From assembly GCA_031216445.1 (NCBI GenBank), contig CM062206.1, forward strand, positions 26,749,501 to 26,813,500: a stretch of 64,000 bases of DNA, written 5' to 3'. The notes below the pieces were generated by a model. The model was not told the origin of the DNA, did not search any database, and was given only the letters and a program-made list of their open reading frames with translations. Origin of the DNA: Lateolabrax maculatus (lineage: Eukaryota > Chordata > Actinopteri > Acropomatiformes > Lateolabracidae). Made by a program: the position numbers and the translations under genes. The stretch's first letter is position 1, and each line of letters starts with the position of its first letter. Below, one piece after another: positions 39,914 through 51,439 of this stretch.

Positions 39914-40530
39914 AATATCCACAAAATAACAATCTCCACTTGATTCACTTTAGGAAATTCTGTGTGGCAGTCTAGCCCGGTTGTCAGCAGAACACACAGA
40001 GTCCTCTATGTCCAGTGGGTGTTGATGAAAATGGTAATTATGGACTAGCTGTTACTCCAAACAATATTATCGACAACTAACGTAACAAGGAAGTTGGAAA
40101 ATAGATTTCTCCTGGCGATATTTTCTTTATTCATAGGCTACCGGCTACGGTGGATCTTCGTTCGAATAAAACCTCTTCACGAGATACCGTATCAGTATCG
40201 AAGTGTAACGTTGCACATACAAAACTAAATCTGAAAAAGCTTACGGCCTTCAACCACCACCTAGCTACCTCGAAGTAGCAGCTAGTAAAATCTAACGAAA
40301 GCTCACGTTAGCATCAAGCTAACGCTGTCTCAAGGACCGCCGCGGGAAAAAAAAAACAGTCCGGACCTCCTCTGTGCTGAGGGGCAGAAACTGCCTTTTT
40401 AATTACGCTTCCGATTGTATTGTGGCCTTTTCAATCGTTTCAGTCCTTTGAGAGCGTTTTCGGCAAACTTCAAGGGTCGCAACCGTCTGTACAAAGCGCA
40501 ACCCACTCACTCCGCCATCTTGTCTTCTCT
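39914..40530 (-). promoter_or_regulatory. csnk1a1: csnk1a1 5' leader and core promoter (inferred)
   Basis: The minus-strand sequence upstream of the ATG contains CAAGATGGCGGA at 40511-40522, a YY1 motif in the orientation usually found just downstream of start sites in TATA-less vertebrate promoters. ETS-type GGAA cores sit at 40406-40412 (inverse of CTTCCG) and 40603-40609 (ACCGGAA). No TATA box was seen. If transcription starts near 40530, the leader is about 610 nt and carries a minimal upstream ORF (ATG GCG GAG TGA, 40507-40518). The start site is inferred. Confidence 0.5.
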
Positions 40531-41087
40531 ACCCTTACTCTCAGCTGGTTTCCGTTGGAGGCGATTAGCTAAGGTTAGATATCTCATGACCCATTCAGGT
40601 ACTACCGGAAATAATAAAATCAAGACACATGACATATATGAACGCCGCAACAGGGTGATACATACACGTGCCTGGATAAGGAAATGCATTATCTATTATG
40701 CCCCCAACGTACCCAGTCAACAACTGCAAAGTTTTTTTTTTGTTTTTTAATTATACAGCCAATTTTAGTTAATAGGATGCCAATTTAAGCTTAAGTATTA
40801 ACTGTAAATACAATGTATTTTGACTTCTACTTTTGAACAGGTGTGTCTTTTTGTCTCAGATTTTTAATGTCGCATATAATTGAAGCAACCATCATGAGAC
40901 CTGAAATTATGCATGGCTCATGTTTTTGTCAAGTTCGACCCCAGAGTCCTTGAACGCACCCACAGGTACTATTTAAGACTGACGTTAGAATAGACTGCGT
41001 CATACCAGCAGAGTTCAGAGGCCCATATTGAACCTTTTTCAGCAGCCAGATGTTGTTTAATTCTTATTTATCTTTTATTAGGGTAAT

Positions 41088-41135
<48 letters not shown>
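41088..41135. repeat. (CT)n microsatellite
   Basis: About 48 bp of CT dinucleotide with a single G interruption. Confidence 0.95.
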
Positions 41136-41389
41136 AAACGTTATGATAGATTTCTCCTAAAAGAGAACAACCACCCCCCATATCAACATGCACTGGGTGG
41201 TTTTATTAACATAATATCAAAAATATATGCCCATTTACACTTCTTTTTTTATTATTTTATGTATGAAAATCAATCTTAAATTCTTTCATTTAGGCTTCGA
41301 CACATGCCCATGAGCGACATAAGAAATCAGATTTAATTCATCTTGGGATCCCACCACTGCAAACTGGGTAAGCCTTAAAAGGTAGGGAA

Positions 41390-41510
41390 GAGTAGGATAA
41401 TGCTGTTTTTCAAGTTTTTGTTTAATAAACCTTTTGACTGCAGTTTTGTGTCTGCGATTGGGTCCTTTCCCTGGGCTCCCTGGGACACAGTATCCCAACG
41501 TGAGTAGGAC
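41390..41510 (+). mobile_element. Partial gypsy-like LTR, 3' part
   Basis: AATAAACC (41424) followed by TGTCTGCGATTGGGTCCTTT parallels the R-U5 part of the solo LTR at 63031-63369 (AATAAACC ... TGTCTGCAATTGGGTCCTTT). The LTR start was not found. Sequence to about 41880 is GC-richer and could be degraded internal sequence, but no domain is recognisable. Confidence 0.45.
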
Positions 41511-42228
41511 CAGGCAAAAAAAGGATTTTTTTTGTTTGAAGATGAACTTTATGATTTATGTTACACCCTTGTTTGAGAGGTAGCTCAGAGGTTGGCATGC
41601 TGGGAGGTAGCCAAGAAGCCATGGCTGAGGAGTTCTTTGCCTGGCTGGCTCCTAGGGTTGGCACCTCAACCTGTTCCTCCGCCTGCTCACAACCAGCCTG
41701 CCACGGCAACAGTTAGGTTAGGCTCTGTAAGTCTGCAGCCCATCTGTCCCAGCTGAACCAGCTCCAGCCCCTAACCCTTTCCTGGGAACCCGCCTGGCCC
41801 GAGGAGGTCCTCAAAGCCACCAGACTCCCAGGCTTCGGGGAAGGAAACCCAGAGGCTGTTCTGTTAGCAACATGTGGCTTGTTCCTCTTATAATCTTATG
41901 ATGTTTTGTGTACCATGTTGTCAATTACTTAGTCATCCTATGTTACTGTTTGGAAGCTAGATTCAAATGCTGTAATTCAACCTTTTGTAGGGAATTTGTT
42001 CCTTCAAATACTCATTTGATACTGTAAAATCAAGATCACTGTAATCATTTTAAAATATTACTCGCCTCAATCACATACTTGAAAATGTAGACGTGGTTCC
42101 TGTAGTTCCCTATTCCATTGTGTACGTATGTATAATCATCATGAAAACAATGTATTGCATTCACATAGTGATTTTCATAACACAAAGCCATTAGGGTAGG
42201 CTACTTTTCCTACCAGGCTGGACATACA

Positions 42229-42391
42229 TGCAGTCTGCCAAAATATGTATCTCCCCTCCATAATAGACAGATCATACCCTACCATCATGCATTTTATTTT
42301 GTGCACACCCTAGACCAGGCCTAATAATCTTGGTGAATATGGAGAAGTTTCCTCTTTCATTATAGGGCGATACATATTATGGCAGACTGCA
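42229..42391. repeat. Small inverted-repeat element, 163 bp
   Basis: Arms 42229-42251 and 42369-42391 match in 22 of 23 bases as reverse complements (core CTGCCAAAATATGTATC). Two further partial copies of the core follow in direct orientation at 42401 and 42999. No target duplication was seen. Confidence 0.7.
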
Positions 42392-42437
42392 TTTTTGGCC
42401 TGCCAAAATATGTATTCTCCCACTATTGTCTGCCAGT

Positions 42438-42998
42438 CAGTGTTGGCTGGAAAAGTGAAAAGTAATAAAGTTCATTTACTCAAGTTCTCCACATAAGTAC
42501 AAATTTGAGCTACTTGTACTTGACTTGATTTTACTTGATTTTTATTTAATGCTTCTTTATACCACTACACTACAGAGGCAAACATTTTACTTTTTAGTCC
42601 ACAACATTTATCTGACAGCGTTAGTTATCAGTTACTTTGAAGATTCAGATTAGTAATACAAAATATAGTTAACAAATTAATTGTGATGCATTATTGCAGA
42701 TTATAAAAGCAACCCAGCAGTATATTTAATCATTAAAATTAGTTCCCTTTTTACTAGCTGCAACATTACAATGATGAACACATTGAAGCATCTGTAATTA
42801 TAATCCATTAATATAATATACATGATTTTGACATGGGCCATTCTGCATTATGAGTATTTTTACTCTTGGTACTGGCCTATGTTTTGATTCTAACTGGCTC
42901 TTTTGTACTTTTACTCAAGTAAAATTCTGATTGCAGGACTTGTAACAGTAGTATTGCTTTTAATTAAGTAAAAGATCTAAGTACTTCTTCCACAACTG
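42438..42998. mobile_element. hAT-type non-autonomous transposon (MITE)
   Basis: 561 bp with ends CAGTGTTGG... and, inverted, CAGTTGTGGAAGAAG.... It is flanked by a perfect 8-bp duplication CTGCCAGT (42430-42437 and 42999-43006), as expected for hAT insertion. Internal sequence is the familiar fish 'ACTTTTACTCAAGTAAAA' type, with no open frame. Removing it and one duplication restores a continuous repeat core. Confidence 0.92.
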
Positions 42999-43211
42999 CT
43001 GCCAGTATATGTATTCCCCTCCAACAATCCACAGATTTTGTCAAGTTGTAAGTGTCCAGGACATGTGATTACTTTGTCATCAATAATGCAAATTAGGTGA
43101 GGTCAGGGGTTAGGCTAAGGTTGCAAGTGCAAACATTATCAGCGTTTCAGAAGAGGTCAGAAGGTTAATTGGCTAATTTGATTGGACTATTAACTTAAAC
43201 ACCGTAGCAGA

Positions 43212-45620
43212 ATGGATGCGGAAGATTATGAGCAGATACTTAAGTATAAACTGAAAAGCGTATATCCAGCACACTTCAAGAAGAGAGAAAAGTTCCTTCT
43301 GCGAAGAAAAGCTGTTCTGTATGACATTAAAGGTAAGATAAGCAACGCCATAACCATTTTCTAAATGTCAAAAAACATTGTAAAAAAACACAGAATGACA
43401 AAGACATTTAAGCACTAAGGACACAACCTTTTATATAGGCCTACACCTGTCAAAGAAGTGCTCCTCATAGTCGTAGTCATTTACACTGTCCAACATTATC
43501 ATGCCACAGTTGTGCAGTATAATACACATGACATTTCCCAGTATTGAGTGACCTGGCTTATTACACAGGTGTGGCTAAGTCTTGTAAATTGCAAAAACAT
43601 TTAGTTTATATATTTTTGCAGTTGATGAAACATGTATTACCTGTTATAATTTGCTTAGTAAAGACAAGGTCATTTATGAATATGGGAAAAAACACCCACT
43701 TGGTCAGAATTCAAGCATATACCTGACCTAAACCTAATGTACTAAAAACCAATAGCACTACTTATGTAATTGCTTCCAAACATATGTAATAATACATCAG
43801 AGAGTCTGCAATTATAGCTTAACACAAGACGTAATTCTATATCTCAAAACAGATTAATTTATACATCATGTGTTTTGCAAGATATATGTAATCCATAGAT
43901 TAGATCTATTGATAAAGTCTTTCTTCTTGCAATCACACAAATCTCACATCTCTGTAACACATTATCACATACAATATATTATGAACAGGTTTCATCAAAT
44001 ATGTATTATTATCATGATGATTACCAAGTACAGGATTATCAAAGTCTTTGTAAAAATATTTTTAAACATAGTTATTTTTTTCTTCCATTTAAGAGAATAG
44101 CTATATTACTGGCGCTACAAAGGGACTGCCAAAGCCATTAAAACAAAAGTGGTCTGTGGGGCTGATGAGGCAAATACATTTTTTTGGTGACTTTCATGCC
44201 AGCCCTACAGGGGCACATTGTGGCCAGACCAAGACAAGAGAAGCCATATCCAGGAGATATAGGCCAGGAATGTCAGTAGACATTAACGACTGGGTAAGTC
44301 AGCACTACATCCAAATTGCATATAATTATTATATGATAAGGCTTGTCATTTCATGGACAAAACCATTTCTCTGGAACTTCTTTTATAACCTTCAAAAAAA
44401 CATTGTCCTCTAGTTTACAGTACATGTGTTTATTAATAATTTGCCATTTTTACTGAACATGTCATCATTAGGTTTCTCAAAGCTCATCGTGCCAGGCCAG
44501 TACTGTATCCATAAAAAAGCCAACAGAATACACTCCCATAAAAGTAAGTTCATCCACACACTGCTAGAAGGTTTTCTAAAAAGTGGAAAATCTGTGATTA
44601 ATACTAAATAAAGTTGTACAAAAGATACTGAGTGCATTTTATATCACAGAATAATTTTATTGTTTAGAAACTTGTTGATTGTGTATTTGCAAACCAAAAT
44701 CAAGCAGTGTCTGGAAGATAACTATTTAACTGTGAAAATCTTTTGCTTTTAAAGGTTGCTCAGGTTGCCTTTTGAATTTGTGGGGATGGACCTCAGTGGG
44801 AAACTGACAGAAACTAAGAATGGACATCAATACATATGCGTGATGATAGACTACTTCACAAAATGACCACAGGCTTTTGACGTCAAAGGCAGTCAAGGAA
44901 GTGTCCAAACACATTGTTGAATTCATCCATCAGTTCGAAGCCCCCAAAAGGATTCCTACTGACCAGGGGAAAGAATTTGTCAATGCCATAAGTACTTCAG
45001 TCCTAGAACATTTTCTACATGTTTGAAATTCTCAATATCCGAAGAAACTTCTGCTTGCATTATCATCCCCAAACAAATGGCTCGGTAAAAAGAATGAATG
45101 GCACAATTCAGAGGTGAGTTCTCTGTTATATTCTTAGACCACACCAAACTTTGGTACTTATGTGTCATTAAATGCATATGCGTTTACATTTATTTTGGGG
45201 AATGCCTTTCCACTGATATGGCATATGGAGAAATACAAATAAAATTTGGAAAAGAATATATAAATAGAAATATTTCAAAATTGCCCTTATTCTCAGAACC
45301 CTCAGCAAAGTAGTGGGTAAGCATCCAGACAAGTGGGATGATTATCTCAATGCTGTGATGTTCGAACAAAAAAGCAGATGACCACCAAATACTCCCCTTA
45401 CTATCGTTGTTTGGCAGAGAGGGTCGTTATCCATCACAAGTATCGGAGCACTACATGGTTGGTTATGTATGTGTGTGTGTATGTAAAAACAAAATGAGGA
45501 ACAAATAAAATCAATTGACAAAAAATCAAACTTCAAAGTCGGGGACAAAGTTTGGAGACAAGACATAAGAAGCAAACGGGGGGGAGGGGTGATTAGAAGA
45601 CAGCTTTTTAGGACCATGTA
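43212..45620 (+). pseudogene. Intron-bearing integrase gene relic (KRBA2/GIN1/Ginger type)
   Basis: Five exon-like blocks: 43212-43332 (starts MDAEDYEQILKYKLKSVYPA, donor GTAAGA), 44094-44293 (H2C2 zinc-binding region FHASPTGAHCGQTKTREAIS), 44472-44543, about 44755-45113 (integrase core: FVGMDLSGKLTETKNGHQY, PTDQGKEF, YHPQTNG) and 45297-about 45460 (LSKVVGKHPDKWDDYL). Junctions 1/2, 2/3 and 4/5 keep frame with GT-AG borders. The C-terminal piece FKVGDKVWRQD lies near 45530. Decay includes a stop where Trp is expected after YFTK, a frame shift just after it, the catalytic Glu position reading Lys (NGSVKRMNG), a Cys-to-Ser change in the zinc motif and a small deletion in exon 5. The family is shared by transposons and domesticated genes. 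This copy is non-functional as it stands. Confidence 0.8.
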
Positions 45621-45746
45621 TTAACATAGAACACACACCCAGATTGCCACATTGGGGCTGAACCACCATCATCATTCCCACCACCCCATCCTCATCTCCA
45701 CCATTGCCATCACCACCAGCAGCCTATTCAGAGCACAAACCCAGCC

Positions 45747-46625
45747 ATGGAATCCAAGGAATTGTCTGTAGACATCCGAGACAGAATTGTATAGAGGCAC
45801 AGATGTGGGGAAGGCTACAGAAACATTTCAGCAGCATTGAAGGTCCCAATGAGCACAATGAGCATGAACACTAACCCTAACCACCAGGACTCGTCCTAGA
45901 GCTGGCAGCCCAGCCAAACTGAGCGATCGGAGAAAAGAGCCTTAGTCAGGGAGGTGACCATTAACCAGATGGTTCACAGAGCTCCAGCGTTGCTCCGTGA
46001 AGAAAGTAGAACCTTCCAGAAGGACTACCATCTCTGCAGCACTCCACCAAGCATGCCTATATGGTAGAGTGGCCAGATGGAAGCCACTCCTCAGTAAAAG
46101 GCAGATGACAGCCCGCCTAGAGTTTGCCAAAGGGCACCTAAAGGACTCTCAGACCATGAGAAACAAAATTCTCTGGTCTGATGAAACAAAGATTGAACTA
46201 TTTGGCCTAAATACCAAGCATCATGTCTGGAGGAAACCAGGCACCACTCATCACCTGGCCAATACCATCCCTACAATGAAGCATGGTGATGGCAGCATCA
46301 TTGTGTGGGAATGTGTTTTAGCCGCAGGAACTGGGAGATTAGTCAGGATCGAGGGAAAGATGAATGCAGCAATGTACAGAGCTCAGACTTGGGCGAGATT
46401 GTTAATCTTCAAACAGGACAACGTCCCTAAGTACAAGATAACAAAGGAGAGGCTTCGGGACAACTCTGTAAATGTCCCTGAGTGGCCCAGCCAGAGCCCA
46501 GACTTGAACCTGAATTTACATCTCTGGATAGATCTGAAAATGGCTGTGCACCGACATTGCCCATCCAACCTGATGGAGCTTGAGAGGCAACTTGCCACCC
46601 AGGTCAACGACTACACATACACAAT
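45747..46625 (+). pseudogene. Tc1-like transposase relic (same family as 28626-30077)
   Basis: Starts ATGGAATCCAAGGAATTGTC. After early stops, an open frame runs 45997-46653 with LWSDETKIELFGLN (first catalytic Asp), [20 protein letters not shown] (second Asp) and SPDLNLNLHLW, where the expected third acidic residue is lost. No terminal repeats are visible on either side. It begins right where the integrase relic fades out. Confidence 0.85.
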
Positions 46626-46659
46626 AAATAAGAGAAGAAATAAACACTGTTAATCACAA

Positions 46660-48530
46660 AGCTAAAAACAATCTAAAACTATGTAGAATTGGTAATTAAA
46701 TTGATATAAATATTAACAAACATATTTAAAGAACATACAGTATAGTACAGAGCAGAATATAATATAAAACTAGAAAATTTCACATTGAAATTTTTGGAGT
46801 GGGCCGGCAGGGCGAGTACGCTCACTGAACCCGTTTCATTTCAGATAACCAAGCTCTATGAGCAATAAGTTCAAAAACAGACAAAAACACCATAATAAGC
46901 GGTACAGATGACCGCATTTGTGGCACTCATCCTTTAAAATAGTCTTCCAGCGCAAAAACTACAAGTTCTACTGAAACCTTTGTTCCACTTCGAGCGGCAC
47001 GGGGCTTCACTGAGGACTGATATGTAATACGTTCATATAGTGTTTCAGATCTAGGAGCTGTCGCTGTTTAAAAGCTCTTATCATCTCTGTAGCTGCACCC
47101 CTTACACACGCTTACACATTAATGAACAAATATTCCCTGCAGAGGTCTGGGCTGACCCCCTGTCCTCAGACCTTATGTCCAATTCTGTAAGGAGAATGAG
47201 CCTCTGAAGAAGCCATCTTTTTAAACTTTAACTTCCAGAGGCAAACCATGAATCCAATCCCAGAGATAACTCACCATCAGAACAATAAGGGTCTGTTGAA
47301 GTCAAATATGTACTTTTAGTGCATTGTATTGTATTTATGTGAATTAGGTTAAAACCATAGTCACACAATGGCAAGCAGCAAGTAGCTCATTATCAACTCA
47401 CACTGCATTAATAACTTTCTCACACACATGTAAAATTACATGAACCAACAATCAAACAAAGCTAATTGTGGCTCTGAACTATAGCAAACTAGTTAAACAC
47501 AGTTTAAAAGACTAGAGAACAGTTAACCCTACAGACCCCGGTAGAAGTTTACATGTTGCTGCAGTTCACTGACAATCTCACTTAAATTAGCATTTTTCTA
47601 CTCTATCCAAACAAATAGTTCTATCTCAAAAACTGAAAGAAATTGACAGTCACAAGTTGTTCTCATTTTAAAATAAAACTTCCTGTTTAATCTGATAAGA
47701 GATATGTGGCATGTGTAGCTTTTAAGACCTGCTTTGATTCAACACAATTAAAAAAAAAACACCAGAAAAAAACAAAAAATAGCTCTAAAACTGTCGTAAA
47801 TAGCTATTTTAACAAACAACAGTTATGTGCTACGTTGTGTCTTTGGCAACTTAACAACAGATTTACAGCCTATGTTGAAAAATCACCACGACCTCGTCAG
47901 TCCCCCTTACCGAGTCTCCGCCCTCTGGAAAACAGCGTCTGTGTATTTGAGGAGCTGAGGAGAAACCTTTGAAACTTTAACTTCCAGAGAATCCAATCCT
48001 AAAGATAACTCGACCATCAGAACAATTACGTTCTGCTGAAGTTAAATATGTAATTTTTATGTTTGTGGTGTTAAAAATGTGGACATGACAGGGAGGTAGA
48101 AATATAAGAAGAAAAAGAAAAGGCAGGGTGTTTCTGTTGTAAGATTACATGAAGGCCTATGGAGAGCTTGCTGGTGCAGCCGTCACTAAAAGCTTTTTTT
48201 CTGATTAAAGTCTCAGTCCAATTGATTCCAAAACTACAACAATGTGAGCTAATTAGATTTCCTACTTTTTGATGAAATTATTTCTGTAGAGTGAAAATTG
48301 TAGGAGTAGGAGACTTTTTAAGAGACATTTTAAGAAGAGCTCACTGCAGTGCTCCACTCTAGGTCATGTGACTCCACTCTAACTAAACGCAATACACACC
48401 AATGGTGAAAATCTGGAAGAGTCTCAAAAGACACATAAAACAAAAGCAGGGATAGTGTGAAAACCATACTTCCTATCAATAAATGGCAGAGTTTGGATAT
48501 AGTCCGACACCTAAGGAATAATTAAAATGT
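46660..48530. repeat. Repeat-derived stretch with a diverged direct duplication
   Basis: Blocks 47223-47312 and 47972-48053 share AACTTTAACTTCCAGAG, AATCCAATCC, GATAACTC, CCATCAGAACAAT and AAATATGTA in the same orientation, 749 bp apart. They could be diverged LTRs or a local duplication. No protein domain is seen between them. Confidence 0.5.
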
Positions 48531-48538
48531 TGAATCAT

Positions 48539-49977
48539 TTACTCAAAGTGGAGTGAATTTGAGCCTTCTTCAAAAGAGGTCCTCCATCCATTCCAATGGA
48601 CAGAAAATGCCCGTTCTATTGCGATTGTTTCATTGTAGATATTACTGAGCATTCCCTTGGTGTCTGTGTAGAAGCTTATTTGGTCTAGCTTCAGGTCCAG
48701 TTTGTCCACAATAAGGTCAGCTACTTCCACAGCCAATACTGTAGCATAGAGTTCTAGCCTAGGTATGGTGAAGTCAGATAAGGGGGCCATTTTTGTCTTG
48801 CCAAAGACAAATTTAATCTCACTGTTGCCATTGTCTTGCATAGTTTTAATGAAAGCAAGCAAGAAGATGTGTAGCTTTCTGCTTTGGGCACCGGACGTAG
48901 AGAAGGATGCATAGGTCCGGGGAACATGTAGTTCCTCACGTTCCTTCAGTGACTGCACCCATCTTTTCCAATCGTTGTACATTCCCTCTAGCAAGGGGCT
49001 GTCCCATTCAAGTTCCTGGCAGGTAAGGTCTCTAAGGAGCAGTTAACCTTGAATTGTCACTGGGGCAAGGAATCCAAAAGGATCAAACGAGCTGTTAACA
49101 GTTGACAGCACAAATCGATGAGTAAAAGGTTTCTGGTGCTTAGGAACCTTAAAGACAAACATATCTACCTTGATGTTCCACCTAAAACCCAGGCTGCGCT
49201 GTACTGGCAGATAATCCAATGTAAGATCCAGGTCTTTGATGTTTTTGGCCCTGTCTTCTGAACAGCATCCATCACGTTGGTTCTGTTGGAAGCAATTTTA
49301 TGGAATTTGATGTTTGAGAGTGCACGTGCCTCGCAGGCTCTTTGCAGTACATCAATGGCTTCAGCTTCAGTAGGAAAAGACTTAAGATTGCCATCCAAGT
49401 AGAATTCTCTTTTTATGAACTGCCACAGATCACTGCCATACTAATTCTCTGTGTCTCTTGCTGCCTTCCTCAAGCCAAAGATAGCCACAGCTGGTGAAGG
49501 GACTGTTGCAGAAAATGTGGACTCTCATGCGGAAATCGACAACATCATTGTTGAGGTTGTTGTCACAAAACCACAAGAACCAAAAGGACATCCCTGTTAT
49601 TGTCTTGTACTGTGAAGCTGTAGAACATCTGCTGGATGTCGCAGTTAGAGCAACGGGAATCTGAGGATGACTCCTACCAAGCTGTTATTCAGATCAGGTC
49701 TCTACAAAAGCACATTGTTTAGCGACACGCCATCAACCTGTGCACTGGAGTCGAAGACCAACCAAATTTGGTCAGGCTTCTGTGGCTGATACAATGTCGA
49801 CAGATACCAGCATTCCTGGCCTTGCAGAGGTGGTGCTGGCTCTGCATGGTTGTTGTTGAATAGTTTCTGCATAGACTTGATGTTAGGTTTATGTGCATAA
49901 CTCAGGCATACATCACCCATCCAAGGTCCAGCTTTTGCACGTAGGGTGAATTGTGGAGACCATTCAACTGCCTGCAC
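48539..49977 (-). pseudogene. BEL/Pao retrotransposon pol relic
   Basis: Minus-strand pieces in order: RT N-terminal region (49977-49702: ECWYLSTLYQPQKP, VFDSSAQVDGVSLN), RT palm/thumb (49398-49165: DGNLKSFPTEAEAIDVLQRA) and RT-RNase H link (48994-48539: KTKMAPLSDFTIPRLELYAT, FYTDTKGMLSNIYNET). The spacing and residues fit Pao-type pol. Stops and deletions separate the pieces. Gag and integrase were not found. Confidence 0.85.
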
Positions 49978-50249
49978 ACCTTATGGACCCGCAGGATATC
50001 TCGTCCAATGCCTCTGTTTCACATGTATATTGCATGTTGAATTTGATTATTTCATGTCAGCAGACAAAACCCAAATCAACATATCCAGTTTCCATGCTTA
50101 TCACACATTATCTTTGTAAAGCCTTCATATAGTGGCTTATTTTTATATATTTTATTTTATTTATTTTTTTTGCAGTTTTTCAGAGGATCAGGGTTACAAC
50201 ATCCTTCCCACAATCTTTCTTTAACTAGTTTATTTATGTTGTTTTTTTT

Positions 50250-50548
50250 ATGTATGAGTCCAATTGATATTTGAACTAATCCTGATATCTATTCCAACTA
50301 GCTTTTTTGTAGCCCAATTGACATTTAAACTAACCCTGTTAGTTAAAAAATAAATAAATAAATAAATAAATAAAACTAGTCCAACCAGTTTTTCTTCATC
50401 AGATCCAACTGATGGTTTTACTGATCCTGTCAGTTTGAGCTAGTCCTACTAGCTTTATACCAGCCCAACTGATATTTAACCAACCCTGTTAGTTTTAAAA
50501 ACAGTCCAACCAGTTTTTCTTCATCAGTCCAACTAATGTTTTTACTCG
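50250..50548. repeat. Degenerate minisatellite with an AATA run
   Basis: Repeated blocks CCAA(T/C)TGA(T/C)ATTT, AACCCTGTTAGTT and TCCAACCAGTTTTTCTTCATC recur with a long period near 150 bp (2-3 diverged copies), with an (AATA)n run at 50347-50375. Confidence 0.65.
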
Positions 50549-50823
50549 ATTAATGTGTCCAACAGCATTAATAAGCTTGCCAGCGAGTAATACAAATTAG
50601 GCCTTTATTATCAAATATTGTATCCTCACCTTTTACGTTCTTTTATCCCTCAGGATGCCATGTAGTGGAACTTGTAATGCACGTCTGAATTAGGCAACCT
50701 TTCTTCTCCATCCCCTCAGGTCGCTTACGACCCCTCTTGGGGAGAGGCTTGGGCTCGAGGACCTAGTCTCCGGCCGTGCATGGTTTACCTGTCAGCGTGT
50801 TTCAGGGAATCCTCGAGTTAGAC

Positions 50824-50841
50824 ATCCCAGACGAGCCCCCA
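50824..50841 (-). other. Retroelement primer-binding site, tRNA-Pro type
   Basis: TGGGGGCTCGTCTGGGAT on the minus strand, 17 of 18 identical to the tRNA-Pro primer-site consensus. It lies 4 nt after the LTR end ...CCACAACA. It fixes the orientation of the adjacent LTR as 5' on the minus strand. Confidence 0.8.
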
Positions 50842-50845
50842 AAAT

Positions 50846-51435
50846 TGTTGTGGAAACTGAAATCTGAGTTCTTGTCTAGTGCAGATGAGAATTGGCAATT
50901 AAATACTAAATGACACAATATTCAACCCTTAGTAGATCTTTATTGCTTGCAAGCAAGAGCTATCGTCCATTGCACAGATATGACTGAAGAGAGGCAGTCT
51001 CTCATCAGTTCTTATGTTTTGAGAATCACACACACAACAATAACTCTGTCTGGATACACATGATCTCGTCCAAGAAATACAATTTGACCTTGTCCTTGAT
51101 ACTCTCCCTCCCGTCTTTGTAGACAAGAAAGGTCTACCATCTGCACCTACTCCCTAACATATTTCACTACCCATTTCTCTATCTGGCGATTCATTTCTCA
51201 CGTGAAAGAACAAAGTACAATCATGTTCTTTGTTCACTAGTTATTCTGACACAAGAAGAGGGCCTTCCAGGTTTAACTCTTTTATGATGAGTTTTCTTGT
51301 CTTTAGTTTCACAACAACTTATAATTTATAATATCATGGTGGATAAATGTAACCTTATTGGAAAACACGTCATTATAACAAGAATTTCCCTTAGAGATAG
51401 TTTTCGGGGCGGTCGTCAAACCTGTTCTGTCGCAG
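50846..51435 (-). mobile_element. LTR (copy 1), 5' LTR on minus strand
   Basis: Ends ...CCACAACA at 50846, next to the tRNA-Pro-type primer site. A related but shorter copy lies at 51990-52380: both share CAGTTCTTGTCTAGTGCAGA or a close form, ATGACTGAAGAGAGGCAGTC and TTTAACTCTTTTATGATGAG. The BEL relic lies downstream on the same strand and may belong to it, but the linkage is inferred. The outer edge near 51435 is blurred. Confidence 0.7.
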
Positions 51436-51439
51436 TTCA

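Noticed and set aside
39911..39922. Upstream start giving an N-terminal extension of three residues in csnk1a1
   Set aside because: The upstream codon is GTG. The ATG at 39913 gives the conserved MASSSG start.
50824..50841. Evidence for an endogenous retrovirus
   Set aside because: The tRNA-Pro-type primer site alone is not enough. No env or retroviral gag/pol was seen, and the nearest pol is BEL/Pao.
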